DNA of 50,883 nt from NCBI GenBank assembly GCA_903921785.1, contig CAIXRH010000171.1, forward strand, positions 1-50,883, written 5' to 3'. A model generated the notes under the pieces. It had not been told where the DNA came from. It saw only the letters and a program-made list of their open reading frames with translations, and ran no database searches. The position numbers and the translations under genes were made by a program. Shown here in pieces: positions 9,152 through 16,102 of this stretch (the stretch's first letter is position 1; every line of letters starts with the position of its first letter). This DNA is from an uncultured Pseudomonadota bacterium (lineage in GTDB: Bacteria; Myxococcota_A; UBA796; SXON01).

Positions 9152-10510
9152 ATGCGTGTGCTCCTCGTCCAGGCCTTCACCGCGCTCGACATGGAGCTGG
9201 TGTACCCCCTCGGCCTCGCCTACCTCGCGGCGCACATCCGGGATCGCCACGAGGTGGCGCTGTTCGATGTGAACCTCCACCGCGCCGACCCGTTCACCGC
9301 GTTGGAGGCGCAGGTCCGGTCGTTCCGTCCCGATGTCGTCGGAATTTCGCTCCGGAACATGAAGGTGGGGATGCCGCACCTTCATACGGACGACTTCGAG
9401 CCCCAGCAAAAGACCATCCAGCTCATCAAGCGGGTGGCGCCGAACGTCAAGATCGTCGCCGGCGGCACCGCGTTCTCGCTCTACAGCGAGGTGATGATGC
9501 GGCGGCTGCGGGAGATTGACATCGGGGTGTGGGGCGAAGCCGAGCTGCGCTTCCGCGATCTCCTCGACGACCTCGAGCACCCCGGCCAGCTCCCCGGCAT
9601 GTACTTCTGGCGGGGGGACCAGCTCATCTACACCGGCCAGCCGCCGGGGGTGGACTGGAAGGACAACCGCCTCCCGGCGCGAGACCTCCTCCCGCACGCG
9701 CCCTACCTCGCGTCCAGCTTCGTCTCGGTGGGGGTGCAGGCCAAGCGTGGTTGTTCGCTTCACTGCATCCACTGTTCGGACACGTTCCTGCTCGGCCACC
9801 GAGTTCGCATGCGTACTCCAACGGATGTGGTGGACGAGATGCAGGCGCTCGTCGAAGACCACGGCGTGCGGCAGATGTTCATGTGCGATCAGATCTTCAA
9901 CATCCCGCCCACCCACGCGATCGCGATCTGCGACGAGATCGTGCGCCGGGGGCTCGACGTGAAGTGGTCCGCCTGGTTCAACGAGCATCGGAACACCCTC
10001 CCGGACGAGCTGATGGTGGCCCTGAAGGCCGCCGGCTGCGGCCTGCTCTCGTTCTCACCGGACCACGTGGATGACCGGATGCTCCGGAACCTCGACAAGA
10101 ACTTCCGTCACGAGGACATGCTGTACACCGTGGACGTGGCGAAGCGCCACGGCATGGACGTAGAGTACAGCTTCTTCCTAAACAGCCCGGGGGAGGACTG
10201 GCGGTCACTCTGGGCGATCGTGCAGTTCCTCCTTCACGCGCGACGTGAGCTCGGTTCGCACCTGCGTCTGTTCACGCTCCTGATGATGCAGCCCATCCGT
10301 ATCTACCCGCATACCCGGCTCCACGAGCTGGCGAAGGAGACGGGGCTCATCGACAAGGACCACGAGCTGGTCGAGGGACAGTTCTGGAATCCGGGGCGGC
10401 TCCAGTACGCGGTCGCCGGGATCCAGTCGGCGGCGCACACGCTCTATGACGCACGTTCCACGTGGCGGAAGTGGCGGGGGGAGACGTTCGACTCCGTGGT
10501 GAAGGGGTAA
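9152..10510 (+). CDS. B12-binding-domain radical SAM protein
   Basis: A 452-residue cobalamin-dependent-type radical SAM enzyme. The N-terminal 150 residues form a B12-binding Rossmann domain ('PLGLAYLAAHIRDRHEVALFDVN', 'PDVVGISLR', 'VKIVAGGTAFSLY', 'GEAELRFRDLL'). The radical SAM cluster motif GCSLHCIHC has Cys at about 201, 205 and 208 (C-x3-C-x2-C). Later segments 'MCDQIFNIPP' and 'LLSFSPDHVDDRMLRNLDKN' follow the BchE/HpnR-like pattern. Such enzymes often do C-methylation or ring chemistry; the substrate cannot be told. It stands alone, with murB divergent upstream. ATG 9140 is an in-frame alternative start four codons earlier, but it would overlap the -10-like element. Confidence 0.88.
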   Translation: MRVLLVQAFTALDMELVYPLGLAYLAAHIRDRHEVALFDVNLHRADPFTALEAQVRSFRPDVVGISLRNMKVGMPHLHTDDFEPQQKTIQLIKRVAPNVKIVAGGTAFSLYSEVMMRRLREIDIGVWGEAELRFRDLLDDLEHPGQLPGMYFWRGDQLIYTGQPPGVDWKDNRLPARDLLPHAPYLASSFVSVGVQAKRGCSLHCIHCSDTFLLGHRVRMRTPTDVVDEMQALVEDHGVRQMFMCDQIFNIPPTHAIAICDEIVRRGLDVKWSAWFNEHRNTLPDELMVALKAAGCGLLSFSPDHVDDRMLRNLDKNFRHEDMLYTVDVAKRHGMDVEYSFFLNSPGEDWRSLWAIVQFLLHARRELGSHLRLFTLLMMQPIRIYPHTRLHELAKETGLIDKDHELVEGQFWNPGRLQYAVAGIQSAAHTLYDARSTWRKWRGETFDSVVKG

Positions 10511-10714
10511 GGGAGAAAGGCCATTTGGGCGATGGCGTGGGCCCATCCCCGAAACGGACGGGCGCCGCCCGCCATCGCGGCCCGGCGGCGGCGTCGGTCG
10601 GAGTGCGGGCCCTCTCCGCCGCCCGACCTCCGTCACCGCCCGTCGGACACCCGTCGGCTGGGTCGCGAGTTTGCCAGGTTCGATGGTGGCACGGCGGGTG
10701 CAACGATCCCGATC

Positions 10715-12352
10715 ATGGAATCGACCCGACAGCGTGAGCCCGCGACAACGATCGAGCTTCCCACCGCCGAGGCGCCAGGGCCCGTCGCGAACTTCGGCTC
10801 GAACGCGGCCCGTCAGGACCAGCTCGCGCTCGCGACCGAGGCGCGGGCGGGGGGGGCGGCGGCCGGCAACCTCGCGGCGGACGGCAACGTCGCTGCGGAC
10901 GGAAACGCCGCGGCGGCAGACGCGACCGGGTCGCCGATCGCGGAGCTCGTCCGGGCGCTCGGGGAGGCGGCCTCCGTGGTCCTCGACGCCATGCCGTTTC
11001 ACGAGCTCGCACCCCAGCTCCCCCCGCTGCTCGGGGTGCCGTGGGTGCGGGAGTGGGTCCGCGGGGTGCCGGTGGACGAGCTCCTCGCGTTGCCGGATGA
11101 GGCCGTGGCGCCGCTGTTGGAGGTGGCGATTCCGGTGGGCATGCGAGTCCGGACGACCGTCGAGGGGCGCCTCGCGGTGATCGTTGGTGCCATGGTGGGG
11201 GGCGAGCTGGAGGTGGAGCGGACGCGGGAGGGGCTCGCGCTGCGGCTGGATGGCCGGTTCCTCGGCACGTTCGGCGTCGGGGAGGGGGCGTCGGTGGTCG
11301 GGGCGGATGCCTCCGCGCAGGTGGCGGTCTCGGCCACCGCGGAGGCGGGCGTTGCGGGCGGCGTGGAGTGGCTCCTCCCGGGGACGATCCCGGTTGCGCC
11401 CGGGCGGTTCCTCCTCGCCAGGATCGGTGGCGGTCCAGCCGGGACCGACGTGGTGGAGCCATGGCTCGCGTCCACCCCGCCCACGCGATGGGAGCTTGGG
11501 GTGTGCGGCGGCTCGGAGGCCTCCGGGGGGGTGGACGGCGTGGGGCCGGGGTGGATCCAACGCGCGCACGCGGCGGCGGACCTGCTGGGTCGCGGCGAGT
11601 GGGTCGCGGGGAGGGATGGCGATGCGCCGTACGAGCGGGTCAGGTGGCGGCACGAAGCGGCGGCGCGGGCGGGAGCGAGCGCGGGCGCAGTGAGCGGGTC
11701 GATCGCCCTGGAGGTGTGGGGGACGGAGAGCGCTCCCCAGGCGCTGCCGACCCGCGTGCGGGTGACCACGGTCAACCGCGTCGGCGGGGACGAGCTCCGA
11801 GACGTCGTGGAGCTTGGGTCGGTGGACGAAGCGATCGGCGTGGTCCGCGCGGCGCTCGACGCGGACCGGGCGGCGCCGGTCGGCGCGCTGCGCATCGACC
11901 GCGAGCACAACATCGACGACCCCGAGGCGGTGCGCGACCTGGTGGGCCCCGCGCTGGACGGTGGAGTGGCCGCCGACCTCTTCTTCGCAAAGGCGGAGGT
12001 ACAACGCTCGGCCCGGGTGAGCGTGGTGGTGGACGAGTCCCTGCCCGCCGTGCCGGGGCTCGATGCCGCCGACGCGGAGCGGCGGCGCGATCAGCAGCGG
12101 TCGGTGGCGGCGGCCGTGCTCGGTGAGGTCTACGAGTCTCCCGGCGTCGATCCGGCGGGCTTCCTCGACCACGTCTCCGTGGAGCAGGTGAGCGTGGAGT
12201 GGGCCCAGCGCGGTGCGCTCGGCGCGGGCCTTTGCGCGGCGCAGGTGGCGGAGGCGAACGGGCTCGCCCGGGGCTCGCTCACGGTGGCGCAGCGGGAAGA
12301 CCTCACCGGACAGGTGGACGTGGCGGACATCGCGCGGCTGCTCCGCGCCTGA
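10715..12352 (+). CDS. Large hypothetical Ala/Val/Gly-rich protein, possibly eCIS-cargo-like
   Basis: A 545-residue protein with no recognised catalytic motif, signal peptide or transmembrane segment. The N-terminal 70 residues are low-complexity, with a repeated AADGN and the phrase 'FGSNAARQDQLALA'. That resembles the 'GNAA-x-Q-x-x-L' openings of proteins encoded with or loaded into extracellular contractile injection systems; this is a resemblance recalled from reading, not a match I could run. The middle (about 130-260) is beta-rich and repetitive in V/G/A, and 'RIDREHNIDDPEAVRDLV' and 'LTVAQREDLTGQVDVADIARLL' are helical. The ATG at 10715 was preferred because the earlier part of the open frame (from 10532) is Arg/Pro-rich shadow-like sequence. 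10511-10714 holds nothing I recognise. A 746-codon antisense frame here was rejected. Confidence 0.6.
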   Translation: MESTRQREPATTIELPTAEAPGPVANFGSNAARQDQLALATEARAGGAAAGNLAADGNVAADGNAAAADATGSPIAELVRALGEAASVVLDAMPFHELAPQLPPLLGVPWVREWVRGVPVDELLALPDEAVAPLLEVAIPVGMRVRTTVEGRLAVIVGAMVGGELEVERTREGLALRLDGRFLGTFGVGEGASVVGADASAQVAVSATAEAGVAGGVEWLLPGTIPVAPGRFLLARIGGGPAGTDVVEPWLASTPPTRWELGVCGGSEASGGVDGVGPGWIQRAHAAADLLGRGEWVAGRDGDAPYERVRWRHEAAARAGASAGAVSGSIALEVWGTESAPQALPTRVRVTTVNRVGGDELRDVVELGSVDEAIGVVRAALDADRAAPVGALRIDREHNIDDPEAVRDLVGPALDGGVAADLFFAKAEVQRSARVSVVVDESLPAVPGLDAADAERRRDQQRSVAAAVLGEVYESPGVDPAGFLDHVSVEQVSVEWAQRGALGAGLCAAQVAEANGLARGSLTVAQREDLTGQVDVADIARLLRA

Positions 12353-12401
12353 TCGGGTTCTCGGCGGGCGACCCGACCGAGTGCGATAGGCGGCGCTCCC
12401 C

Positions 12402-13235
12402 ATGCCGCCGCTCGCGCTCGCGCTGGTCCTCACCGCCGCGTGCACTCACGCCACCTGGAACCTCTACGCCAAACGTGCGGCGAAGGTCCGCCACTTCGTC
12501 TTCTTGTACTCCCTCGGCGCCGTGGTCCTCTGGCTCCCGCTCGCCTGGGCGGTCGGGCTCCCGGCTTGGACGATCTCTGTCGCCGTCGCATTGATGGGCA
12601 CCGCCATCCTGCACCTCGCGTACTCGCTGATGCTCCAGCACAGCTACGCCGCCGCGGACCTCTCGCTGGTGTACCCGGTCATCCGGGGGACGGGGCCGCT
12701 GCTCGCGTTTGTCGGGGCGACGGTGGTGCTCCACGAGCGCCCGTCGGCGCTGGCGGTCGCCGGCGCCCTCCTCGTGGTCGCCGGGGTTTTTCTCCTGACG
12801 GGCGGTCGCACCAACCTGCGGGCCGCGGGCCTCGGGCTCGCGACCGGCGCGCTGGTTGCCGCCTACACCGTGTGGGACGGTTGGGCGGTCAAGACCGTGG
12901 GGGTGCCGGTGGTCCTGGTGGACTTCGCCGGGAACCTCCTCCGCGTGCTGAGCCTCGGTCCCCGTGCGCTCGCCGACCGCGAGCAGCTCCGCGCGGACGC
13001 GCGGGAGGCCTGGCGCCCGGCGCTCGTGGTGAGCGTGCTCGGCCCGTTGGGCTACCTGCTCGTCTTGCAGGCGGTCACGATCGCCCCGGTGAGCCACGTC
13101 GCGCCGGCGCGCGAGCTCTCGATGCTCGTCGCCGCGTGGCTCGGAGGGCGCGCGCTCGGCGAAGGTGACCTCCGCCGTCGCCTCCTGGCGAGCGCCGTCG
13201 TGGTGGCCGGGGTGGTTTGCCTGGCGCTCGGATAG
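12402..13235 (+). CDS. EamA/DMT-family transporter
   Basis: A 277-residue inner-membrane protein of about ten hydrophobic helices, the drug/metabolite transporter size. Two EamA halves can be seen. The first ends 'SLVYPVIRGTGPLLAFVGATVVLHERPS', with the family's conserved P-x-x-x-x-x-x-P and E-R near residues 88-112. The second ends 'VSHVAPARELSMLVAAWLGGRALGEGDLRRR' near 230-262. Substrates in this superfamily range over amino acids, nucleotide sugars and drugs; none can be assigned. The ATG at 12402 lies 15 bp after a GATAGG motif. The stop codon TAG (13233) overlaps the TAGGAT element before the next gene. Confidence 0.88.
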   Translation: MPPLALALVLTAACTHATWNLYAKRAAKVRHFVFLYSLGAVVLWLPLAWAVGLPAWTISVAVALMGTAILHLAYSLMLQHSYAAADLSLVYPVIRGTGPLLAFVGATVVLHERPSALAVAGALLVVAGVFLLTGGRTNLRAAGLGLATGALVAAYTVWDGWAVKTVGVPVVLVDFAGNLLRVLSLGPRALADREQLRADAREAWRPALVVSVLGPLGYLLVLQAVTIAPVSHVAPARELSMLVAAWLGGRALGEGDLRRRLLASAVVVAGVVCLALG

Positions 13236-13247
13236 GATCGGCGGGTC

Positions 13248-13592
13248 GTGACCTGGCTCTATGCGCTGATCCCGATCTCCCTTCGCGGCCTCGCGCCGCG
13301 GTGGCCGCGGCGCTCCCGGCCGATCGAGGTCCTCACGGGCGTGGGCTTCTTCGTGGCGATCGTCGCGGTCTACTCCGATGCCTTGCGGTTCCATCGCCTC
13401 CCGCCCGGGCACCCGTGGTTGCCGCTGGCATTCGCGTGCTTCGGTGTAAGCGCGATTGGCTGGCCGTCCACGCGGATTTGGGGCGAACCGCGTCGGCAGA
13501 ACGTGGCCCGGCTGGCCGTCGCGCTCCTGGGGTTCGCCGCGCTGGGGATGACATGGTGGACGTTCCCCCACGATCGGCCCCACGGCCTCTGA
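13248..13592 (+). CDS. Small predicted membrane protein
   Basis: A 114-residue protein with a GTG start, preceded by TAGGAT (13233-13238). Three hydrophobic segments at about residues 28-44, 59-73 and 85-104 suggest an integral inner-membrane protein. There are basic stretches between them (RWPRRSRP). No family is recognised. It is 12 bp downstream of the EamA transporter gene and may be cotranscribed. Composition and codon use match its neighbours, and the Trp/Pro-containing loops look like real protein. Confidence 0.6.
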   Translation: MTWLYALIPISLRGLAPRWPRRSRPIEVLTGVGFFVAIVAVYSDALRFHRLPPGHPWLPLAFACFGVSAIGWPSTRIWGEPRRQNVARLAVALLGFAALGMTWWTFPHDRPHGL

Positions 13593-13626
13593 TCGGCTGC
13601 CTCCCCCCTCGGCCTCGACGGTTCAC

Positions 13627-13643
13627 GGCCGGCTCCGCCGGCC
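13627..13643. terminator. GC hairpin between convergent genes
   Basis: GGCCGGC (13627-13633), loop TCC, GCCGGCC (13637-13643): a perfect 7-bp stem in the 109-bp gap between the plus-strand gene ending 13592 and the minus-strand gene ending 13702. It could serve both directions. There is no T-tract. Confidence 0.4.
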
Positions 13644-13701
13644 GGCGCCTGGGGCGGTCCTCCGCTGCACCGACGCCGGTCTGGCGCCCCCTGTGCCCCG
13701 A

Positions 13702-14241
13702 TCACTTCGGAGCGGCGACCCCGCTCGCCCCGTCCGTGGCCTGCTCCAGCCGCGCCTTGCCGCAGATCTCGCCGTAGTCGCCACGCATGGCGCGTTCGGC
13801 TTCCAGGAAGCTGTGGATGGTCTTGGGGTCCACCGGCTCGGCGCCCTGCCCACGCATCCACATCTCGGCGCACTCTTCGCAGACGGGCGCGCCCTGACGG
13901 GCCGCTTCGCCACACTTGCAGCCGCCCGCCCGCATGGCGCACAGCTTACAACTGTGCTGGACACAACAGTCGTATCGGCCTGCCGCCTCCAGCTCGGTGA
14001 CCAGCTCGCGCACCTCGGCGCTCAGCGCGGCGCGGCGCTGCTCCAGCGCGTCGGGGGTGCGCGGAGGCACCCGCTCGACGCCGTCAACGGTGGACGGGGC
14101 CAGGGGGCTCGACCCCTCGGTTTCGGCGGCGGGTTCGACGATCGGAGGTGGCCCGTCGCCCGCGCCCGCCGCGCCGCTCCCGCACGCCAGCGCCCACACG
14201 CAGCTCGCGGCCAGCCCCAGCGTTCGAAAGGAAGGATGCAC
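13702..14241 (-). CDS. Cys-rich predicted lipoprotein
   Basis: A 179-residue protein starting at GTG 14241 with a lipoprotein signal (basic Arg 6, hydrophobic core, WALAC lipobox, Cys about 20). A Gly/Ala/Pro/Glu linker follows, then a helical segment (RRAALSAEVRELVTELEAAGRY). A compact cluster of nine cysteines lies in about 35 residues (about 90-125): CC-x4-C-x2-C-x6-C-x-C, then C-x2-C near 'VCEECAEMW', with a further Cys later (GEICGKA). The spacing suggests metal binding (Fe, Cu or Zn) on the periplasmic side. I recall similar CC..C..C secreted hypotheticals but cannot name a family. ATG 14274 is an in-frame alternative start and would share its CATG with the divergent gene's ATG. Confidence 0.7.
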   Translation of the reverse strand: MHPSFRTLGLAASCVWALACGSGAAGAGDGPPPIVEPAAETEGSSPLAPSTVDGVERVPPRTPDALEQRRAALSAEVRELVTELEAAGRYDCCVQHSCKLCAMRAGGCKCGEAARQGAPVCEECAEMWMRGQGAEPVDPKTIHSFLEAERAMRGDYGEICGKARLEQATDGASGVAAPK

Positions 14242-14272
14242 CGATCGCCCCGGGGAGGTTAGCCCGCTGGCC

Positions 14273-15286
14273 ATGTGGCGCTACGTGCTCCTCGCCGGTC
14301 TGGCCCTGTCCTGCTCGGACTACGACCTTTCAAAGGGCAACACCGCCCAGCCAGTGCCGCCCACCCACGGCAACGGCCACGACCCGCAGACCGACACGTC
14401 GGCGCAGGTGGACAGCGGGGAGACCGGCGGTGCGGACACCCAGGTGCCCGACGTTCCCGAGGGCAAGGTGGACGTGGTCTTGCTCATCGACGTCGCCTAC
14501 TTCTACGACTGCTACCACGCCGATCTGGCGCTCAACACCGCCGCCCTGGTGGACGCGCTCCTCGACAGCGGGGCGGATGTCGCCATCGGCATCGCAAGCT
14601 TCGACGACTATTATGTCGACGGTGAGTGGTACACCGCCTGGGCCGGCGTGCCGTACACCTTCGGCACCCAGATCACCACCGATCGTTCCCGCCTGCACGC
14701 CGCGGCCAGCTCGCTGGAGCTGGAGTGGGGCGGCGACGGTCCAGGGGACGGCTACGAGGCGATCCGCCAGGCGACCGTCGGCACGGGCTACGATCAGGAC
14801 TGCGACGGAAAGCTCGACGGCGCCACCGACATCTCCCCGTTCCAGAAGTCGAAGTCTGACGCGTTCGGCGGGAAGGTGGCGGGACTTTACGACAGCGGGG
14901 TCGCGGGCGCAGGGGATCAGGGCGGCATGGGCTTCCGCAAGGGCAGCAAGCGGGTGGTGGTGCTCATCACGGAGAATTCCCTCCGTGAATCCAAGTACGG
15001 CGACGAGATGCCCGCGGGCTCGTGCCCCGCCGGCGCCACCAAGAGCGACGCTGTCACCGGGATCACGGACTTGGGCGCGAAGTTCCTTGGGGTGAACGCC
15101 TATGAGTTCTGGGACGAGGACAGCAAGCCCCAGGACCAACTCGAGGCCATCGCCACCAACACGTCGAGCAAGATCGACAAGGACGGCGACGGCAAGAAGG
15201 ACGAGCTCGCGGTCTTCGGCGAGAACTGGGACTGGCCCACCACCGCCACGTTGGTCGACGCCATCTGGCAACTCGCGGGGAACTGA
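14273..15286 (+). CDS. Predicted lipoprotein with degenerate von Willebrand factor A domain
   Basis: A 337-residue protein. MWRYVLLAGLALSC gives a lipobox with Cys 14. A disordered Asp/Thr/Gly-rich linker reaches about residue 65. The VWA-like domain opens 'VDVVLLIDVAYF' (Asp about 73), where a MIDAS metal site would read D-x-S-x-S; both serines are absent. 'DVAIGIASFDDYY', 'GDGYEAIRQATVGTG', 'RKGSKRVVVLITEN' and 'LGVNAYEFW' follow the VWA strand-helix order. Calcium-loop-like segments DQDCDGKLDGA and DKDGDGKKDEL are inserted. This pattern resembles integrin-beta-type or VWA surface proteins of myxobacteria. The next gene starts three bases after its stop codon. GGGGAGG (14251-14257) is a distant ribosome binding site. 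Confidence 0.75.
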   Translation: MWRYVLLAGLALSCSDYDLSKGNTAQPVPPTHGNGHDPQTDTSAQVDSGETGGADTQVPDVPEGKVDVVLLIDVAYFYDCYHADLALNTAALVDALLDSGADVAIGIASFDDYYVDGEWYTAWAGVPYTFGTQITTDRSRLHAAASSLELEWGGDGPGDGYEAIRQATVGTGYDQDCDGKLDGATDISPFQKSKSDAFGGKVAGLYDSGVAGAGDQGGMGFRKGSKRVVVLITENSLRESKYGDEMPAGSCPAGATKSDAVTGITDLGAKFLGVNAYEFWDEDSKPQDQLEAIATNTSSKIDKDGDGKKDELAVFGENWDWPTTATLVDAIWQLAGN

Positions 15287-15289
15287 GGC

Positions 15290-16003
15290 ATGTTCTTCCT
15301 CCTCGCCCTCCTGGGCTGCCCCAAACCCGGGCCGTTGGCGCTCGGGTCGTCGGCCGGCACCGCCACGGCCGCCGTGGCCCTCCCCGACGCGCCGCTCCCG
15401 CCAAAACCCACGATGGACGAAGAGTACGGCACCGTTGCGGTGAACTACATGCGCGCTGACGCCCCTGGGGCCCTCGCCGCCATCGACGTGTTCGAGCGCG
15501 ACTACCCCACTTCCCCATACCTGGAGATCCTCCAGGACTGGCGCACCTCGCTGGCGCGCTTCGGCACGCCGTCCCCGGCGCTCCAGATCACCCGCTGGGT
15601 GGACAAGCCGGCGACGTTCGCCGACCACCCGGTGACCCTGGTGGTCTTCTTCGAGCCGTGGTGCCCCCACTGCCAGCAGGAGGTCCCCGGGTTCCAGCCG
15701 CTTCAGGAGATGTACGAGGCCCGCGGGCTGGGCGTCGTGGCCGTCACCGCGCTGACCCGCGGCGCCACTGACGAGATGCTTCAGCAGTTCGTGGAGCTTG
15801 GTGGATTGAAGTTTCCGGTCGGCGTGGAAGACGGGAGCATGAGCGAAGCGTGGGGCGTGACGGGCGTTCCCCATGCCGCATTTGTGCGGGACGGCACCGT
15901 GGTGTGGACGGGCAACGCCTCACTCATCACGCTGGATCTGGTGGACGCCATCGTGGACCGGAAACCGCTGCCGCTTCCGATGCCGGAGCCCGCCACAAAG
16001 TAG
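15290..16003 (+). CDS. TlpA/thioredoxin-fold lipoprotein
   Basis: A 237-residue predicted periplasmic thiol-disulfide protein. The start is MFFLLALLGC: Cys 10 is the lipidation site, and no in-frame start codon exists upstream, so this tiny signal is real or the protein is not exported. A Pro/Ala linker and a TPR-like helical segment (45-95) precede the thioredoxin fold. That has 'VTLVVFFEPWCPHCQQEVPGFQPL' with the redox motif W-C-P-H-C near 124-128 and the cis-Pro in 'VTGVPHAAFVRDG'. WCPHC is typical of TlpA/ResA-like proteins. It lies between the VWA lipoprotein (three-base gap) and the giant Cys-rich protein, a plausible client because each of its ~20 repeats carries cysteines. Confidence 0.85.
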   Translation: MFFLLALLGCPKPGPLALGSSAGTATAAVALPDAPLPPKPTMDEEYGTVAVNYMRADAPGALAAIDVFERDYPTSPYLEILQDWRTSLARFGTPSPALQITRWVDKPATFADHPVTLVVFFEPWCPHCQQEVPGFQPLQEMYEARGLGVVAVTALTRGATDEMLQQFVELGGLKFPVGVEDGSMSEAWGVTGVPHAAFVRDGTVVWTGNASLITLDLVDAIVDRKPLPLPMPEPATK

Positions 16004-16034
16004 GCGGTCTCCGCAGCCTTCTTCCGTTGACAGA

Positions 16035-16059
16035 GCTTGCGGGAATCGTCGCTTGCGGG
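16035..16059 (+). repeat. Two 9-bp direct repeats upstream of the giant gene
   Basis: GCTTGCGGG occurs at 16035-16043 and 16051-16059, a 16-bp period, overlapping the -35 region of the candidate promoter. A perfect TTGACA lies just before (16027-16032). The arrangement looks like an activator site or two alternative -35 boxes. Confidence 0.4.
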
Positions 16060-16081
16060 TCAGGGGCCCCGGGGCTAACGT
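16053..16081 (+). promoter_or_regulatory. Candidate promoter of the giant MopE/FG-GAP gene
   Basis: TTGCGG (16053-16058), a 17-bp spacer and TAACGT (16076-16081) precede the ATG at 16103, giving a leader of about 15 nt. The weak GAGAG at 16093 is the only ribosome-binding-site-like sequence. Confidence 0.45.
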
Positions 16082-16102
16082 CGCGCCTTCCTGAGAGTCC
16101 CC

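Noticed and set aside
10205-12445. A 746-codon minus-strand frame opposite the hypothetical at 10715
   Set aside because: Arg/Pro/His-rich, no start signal, and it overlaps the end of the radical SAM gene. The plus-strand frame has better amino-acid balance, although that gene is itself only moderately certain.
14272-14275. Shared CATG as two overlapping start codons
   Set aside because: The minus-strand ATG at 14274 is possible, but the GTG at 14241 gives a better lipoprotein signal, so the overlap is probably fortuitous.
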